Shown here one piece after another: positions 29,056 through 31,716 of a stretch of DNA of 31,716 nucleotides. The notes below the pieces were generated by a model. It was not told the DNA's origin. It saw only the letters and a list, made by a program, of their open reading frames with translations, and ran no database searches. The translations under genes were made by a program, and so were the position numbers. Position 1 is the stretch's first letter, and each line of letters starts with the position of its first letter. The DNA lies in contig CAZNHL010000052.1 of the NCBI GenBank assembly GCA_964572965.1, positions 1 to 31,716 of the forward strand. The letters are read 5' to 3'. The stretch is from CAZNHL01 sp964572965 (lineage in GTDB: Bacteria > Bacteroidota > Bacteroidia > Cytophagales > UBA9547).

Positions 29056-31716
29056 ATGGCTGACAATAATAAGAGATACTGGAAAGGCCTAGAGGATTTG
29101 AACAACGATCCTCAGTTCTTGCAGCATGCAATGAACGAGTTTCCAGGGAATTCATCAGTTGAAGGTAAAGGTTCTGCTGATGAGCTTACCGGAGGAACAC
29201 ATAGAAGGGATTTCCTGAAAATGTTAGGTTTTGGTGTAGCAGCGGCATCTTTGGCAGCTTGCGAAGCTCCTGTTCGTAAAGCGATTCCTTATGTAATTAA
29301 ACCAGAGGACGTAGATCCTGGTGTTGCAAACTGGTATGCTTCTACATTCTTCGATGACGGAGGAGACTATTCAAGTATTTTGGTTAAAACCCGTGAAGGT
29401 AGACCAATTAAGATTGAGGGCAATAAATTTTCAAGTGTAACTCAAGGTGGTCTTTCTATCAGAGGTCAGGCAGCAGTTCTTTCACTGTACGATCAGGAAA
29501 GATTGAATGGTCCTCGTGCTAATGGGCAGCCATCTACCTGGAATGAAATTGATTCTAAAGTAAAGGCAGAACTAGCTACTATTGCAGGTAGAGGTGGTCA
29601 GATCAGAATCGTTTCATCAACAATCATAAGCCCGTCTACTAAAGCAGCACTTGCTGAGTTTACTGCGAAGTATCCTACAGCTAAGCATGTTACTTATGAT
29701 GCGATCTCTGCTTATGGTATCCTTAAAGCAAATGAGATCAACTTCGGTAAAGCAATTATCCCTTCTTATGATTTCAGCAAAGCAAACGTAATCGTTTCTT
29801 TCGGAGCTGATTTCTTAAGTTCATGGATTTCTTCTAACGAGTTTGCTCGTCAGTATGCTGAAGGAAGAAGAGTAAACAGAAAGAAAAAAACAATGTCTCG
29901 TCATTACCAGTTCGAAGCAAATATGACTTTGTCTGGCGCTAACGCAGATTTCAGGACACCATTAGCTCCTTCAAAAGAAGGTTTGGCTTTGGCTGCTCTA
30001 TATAATAAACTAGGCGGTAATATTTCTGCCCCTGCTATTGAGGTAAATAACCTTGATGCAGCAGCAAAAGATTTGTTGAAAGAAAAAGGTTCTTCATTAG
30101 TTGTTTCCGGTTCTAACGATCCTGCTGTTCAACAATTAGTGAATGCAATCAATCAACTGCTTGGTAATTACGCTTCTACAATTAACTTAAATGCTCCCGT
30201 TTACCTTAAGCAAGGTAATGATGAGAAAGTTGAGGCTTTTGTTAATGAAGTAAAACAAGGAGTTGTTGATGCTGTTTTCTTCTACAATGTAAACCCTGTT
30301 TATTCTCACGCTAAAGGTGCTGAGTTGAAAGAAGGTTTGAAAAAAGTAGAATTATCAGTTTCTTTTGCTCAGACATTGGATGAAACTGCTGCTGAAGTTA
30401 AGTACATTGCTCCGGATCATCATTTCCTGGAGTCATGGACTGATGCTGAGCCTAAGGCTGGTCAGTATTCATTAGGTCAGCCAACAATTTCTCCGATTTT
30501 CAAAACGCGTCAGGCACAAGAAAGTTTATTGAAATGGGCAGGTAACAATAAGGATTACTATTCTTATATCCAGGATATCTGGAAGAAGTCTTTCTTCTCT
30601 AAGCAAACTAAATATGCTTCATTCCAGGAGTTCTGGGATAGATCATTGCATAATGGAGTATTTGAATTGCCTGCTGCATCAGCATCAGCAACTTCTATAA
30701 GTTTTGATGGTGGTTCTGTAGGTGCTGCAATTTCTTCAAGATATAAAGCAAACAACACAGGCCTTGAACTTGCGATTTTCGAAACGGAAGCAATAGGTAC
30801 AGGTTCTTCTTCAAACAACCCATGGTTACAGGAATTCCCTAATGCTATTACTAAAGCTTGTTGGGATAACTATATTACAATTTCAAAAGCTGATGCTCAG
30901 GCAAAAGGATTGAAAGATGTATTTATGGGTAACACCTTCTTCTTCAACCTGAAAGTAAAAGGTAAAACTGTTAAAGTTCCGGCTTTGATCCAACCGGGTC
31001 AGGCTAAAGGTACTATCGGTCTGGCATTTGGTTATGGTAGAACGAAAGCGGGTAAAGTAGCGAATAATTTAGGTGTTAGTGCAGCTCAGTTTGTTGAGTT
31101 CGCAAATGGCTTCTACAATTCTGATATTACTTCTGATGTTTCGATTGAAATAACAAATGAAAAATATCAGGTAGCTCATACTCAGACCCACCAGACTATC
31201 ATGGGTCGTGATATTATTCAGGAAGCAAATATTGCTACTTATAAAGAAGATCCGACGCTGATCAGAAATAAATACAAGAAGACGATCAAAACACCGGATA
31301 AGGGTGAAGTTGAAGCATCTTCTGAATCTATATGGTTTGCAGCTAACTGGCAGAAAGATAAGTACAACAACCACTTCTGGGGTATGGTTATTGACCTTAA
31401 CTCATGTATTGGTTGCGGTTCTTGTGTAATTGGTTGTCAGTCTGAAAATAACATTCCTGTTGTAGGTCGTGACGAGGTAATCAACAGCCGTGAAATGCAC
31501 TGGTTGCGTATTGACCGTTACTATTCTACTGATCTTGACGATGTAGAAAGCAAGACTCTTAAAAATCTGATAGATATTGAAGAGCCTTCTGAAAACCCAA
31601 AAGTATTATTCCAGCCAATGTTGTGTCAACATTGCAATAATGCTCCTTGTGAAACAGTATGCCCGGTATTGGCAACTACACACTCTACAGAAGGGTTGAA
31701 CCAAATGACTTATAAC
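29056..31716 (+). CDS. actB: Alternative complex III iron-sulphur/molybdopterin-like subunit ActB (3' end outside window)
   Basis: Large peripheral subunit that takes electrons from the quinol-oxidising part to ActA. The frame is open for 887 codons to the window edge. The N-terminus has a Tat signal with R50-R51 (RRDFLKMLG) and a lipobox ending at C69 (SLAAC), so it is folded, exported and lipid-anchored. Residues about 75-740 resemble a molybdopterin-oxidoreductase domain. In ActB this domain does not bind the cofactor. The iron-sulphur half begins near 775. C784, C787, C790 and C794 (CIGCGSCVIGC) form one cluster site, and C857, C860, C865 and C869 (CQHCNNAPCETVC) start the next. More sites and the rest of the act operon should lie to the right. 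Confidence 0.95.
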   Translation, partial: MADNNKRYWKGLEDLNNDPQFLQHAMNEFPGNSSVEGKGSADELTGGTHRRDFLKMLGFGVAAASLAACEAPVRKAIPYVIKPEDVDPGVANWYASTFFDDGGDYSSILVKTREGRPIKIEGNKFSSVTQGGLSIRGQAAVLSLYDQERLNGPRANGQPSTWNEIDSKVKAELATIAGRGGQIRIVSSTIISPSTKAALAEFTAKYPTAKHVTYDAISAYGILKANEINFGKAIIPSYDFSKANVIVSFGADFLSSWISSNEFARQYAEGRRVNRKKKTMSRHYQFEANMTLSGANADFRTPLAPSKEGLALAALYNKLGGNISAPAIEVNNLDAAAKDLLKEKGSSLVVSGSNDPAVQQLVNAINQLLGNYASTINLNAPVYLKQGNDEKVEAFVNEVKQGVVDAVFFYNVNPVYSHAKGAELKEGLKKVELSVSFAQTLDETAAEVKYIAPDHHFLESWTDAEPKAGQYSLGQPTISPIFKTRQAQESLLKWAGNNKDYYSYIQDIWKKSFFSKQTKYASFQEFWDRSLHNGVFELPAASASATSISFDGGSVGAAISSRYKANNTGLELAIFETEAIGTGSSSNNPWLQEFPNAITKACWDNYITISKADAQAKGLKDVFMGNTFFFNLKVKGKTVKVPALIQPGQAKGTIGLAFGYGRTKAGKVANNLGVSAAQFVEFANGFYNSDITSDVSIEITNEKYQVAHTQTHQTIMGRDIIQEANIATYKEDPTLIRNKYKKTIKTPDKGEVEASSESIWFAANWQKDKYNNHFWGMVIDLNSCIGCGSCVIGCQSENNIPVVGRDEVINSREMHWLRIDRYYSTDLDDVESKTLKNLIDIEEPSENPKVLFQPMLCQHCNNAPCETVCPVLATTHSTEGLNQMTYN

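Overview
The window looks like chromosome from a Bacteroidota bacterium, most likely a Cytophagales-type aerobic polysaccharide degrader. Several things point there. The start of an alternative complex III operon (actA-actB) is present. Promoters repeatedly match the Bacteroidota form TTTG-N19-TAnnTTTG. Lipoproteins and beta-barrel proteins are frequent, ribosome binding sites are weak, base composition is AT-rich, and there is a long secreted glycoside hydrolase with several binding modules. No phage, insertion sequence, CRISPR array or defence island was seen; most of the window is core genome.

Layout. 1-2674 (minus): 5' part of a secreted GH43 arabinan/arabinoxylan enzyme with ricin-type and AbfB-type binding domains and near-identical Ig-like repeats, cut by the window edge. 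2675-5735: a gene-poor stretch with a small conserved Bacteroidota protein, a lipoprotein, a 10-N assembly gap, a secreted-protein fragment and a membrane protein whose N-terminus looks damaged. 5778-8802: a bidirectional terminator, tRNA-Ser, asparaginase, a tiny lipoprotein, a Ste24-type CAAX protease and degenerate palindromic repeats. 8803-10591 (plus): smpB, an NlpC/P60 cell-wall hydrolase and an HNH protein. 10601-12511 (minus): a hypothetical protein, a lipoprotein and an outer-membrane barrel. 12599-16066 (plus): rpsA, tRNA-Cys and rlmN, with clear promoters and terminators. 16160-18418 (plus): a CHASE2 membrane protein paired with a secreted FecR-like/TPR protein. 18554-20074: a DUF3109 protein, a small membrane protein and a probable envelope protein. 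20148-24909 (minus): yceD-rpmF-plsX-fabH-accB-accC, the classic cluster joining ribosomal protein L32 to phospholipid and fatty-acid initiation. 24983-27382 (minus): a class A penicillin-binding protein. 27652 to the end (plus): actA and the first 887 codons of actB.

The strongest candidates for something undescribed are the two-gene CHASE2 + FecR-like/TPR unit, in which a CHASE2 sensor has no recognised output domain, and a 16-bp dyad (TTAGTGCAAGCACTAA) just downstream of a good promoter in front of accB. The dyad's arms resemble a fatty-acid repressor operator. Several start sites are corrected using promoter positions, family length and signal peptides.
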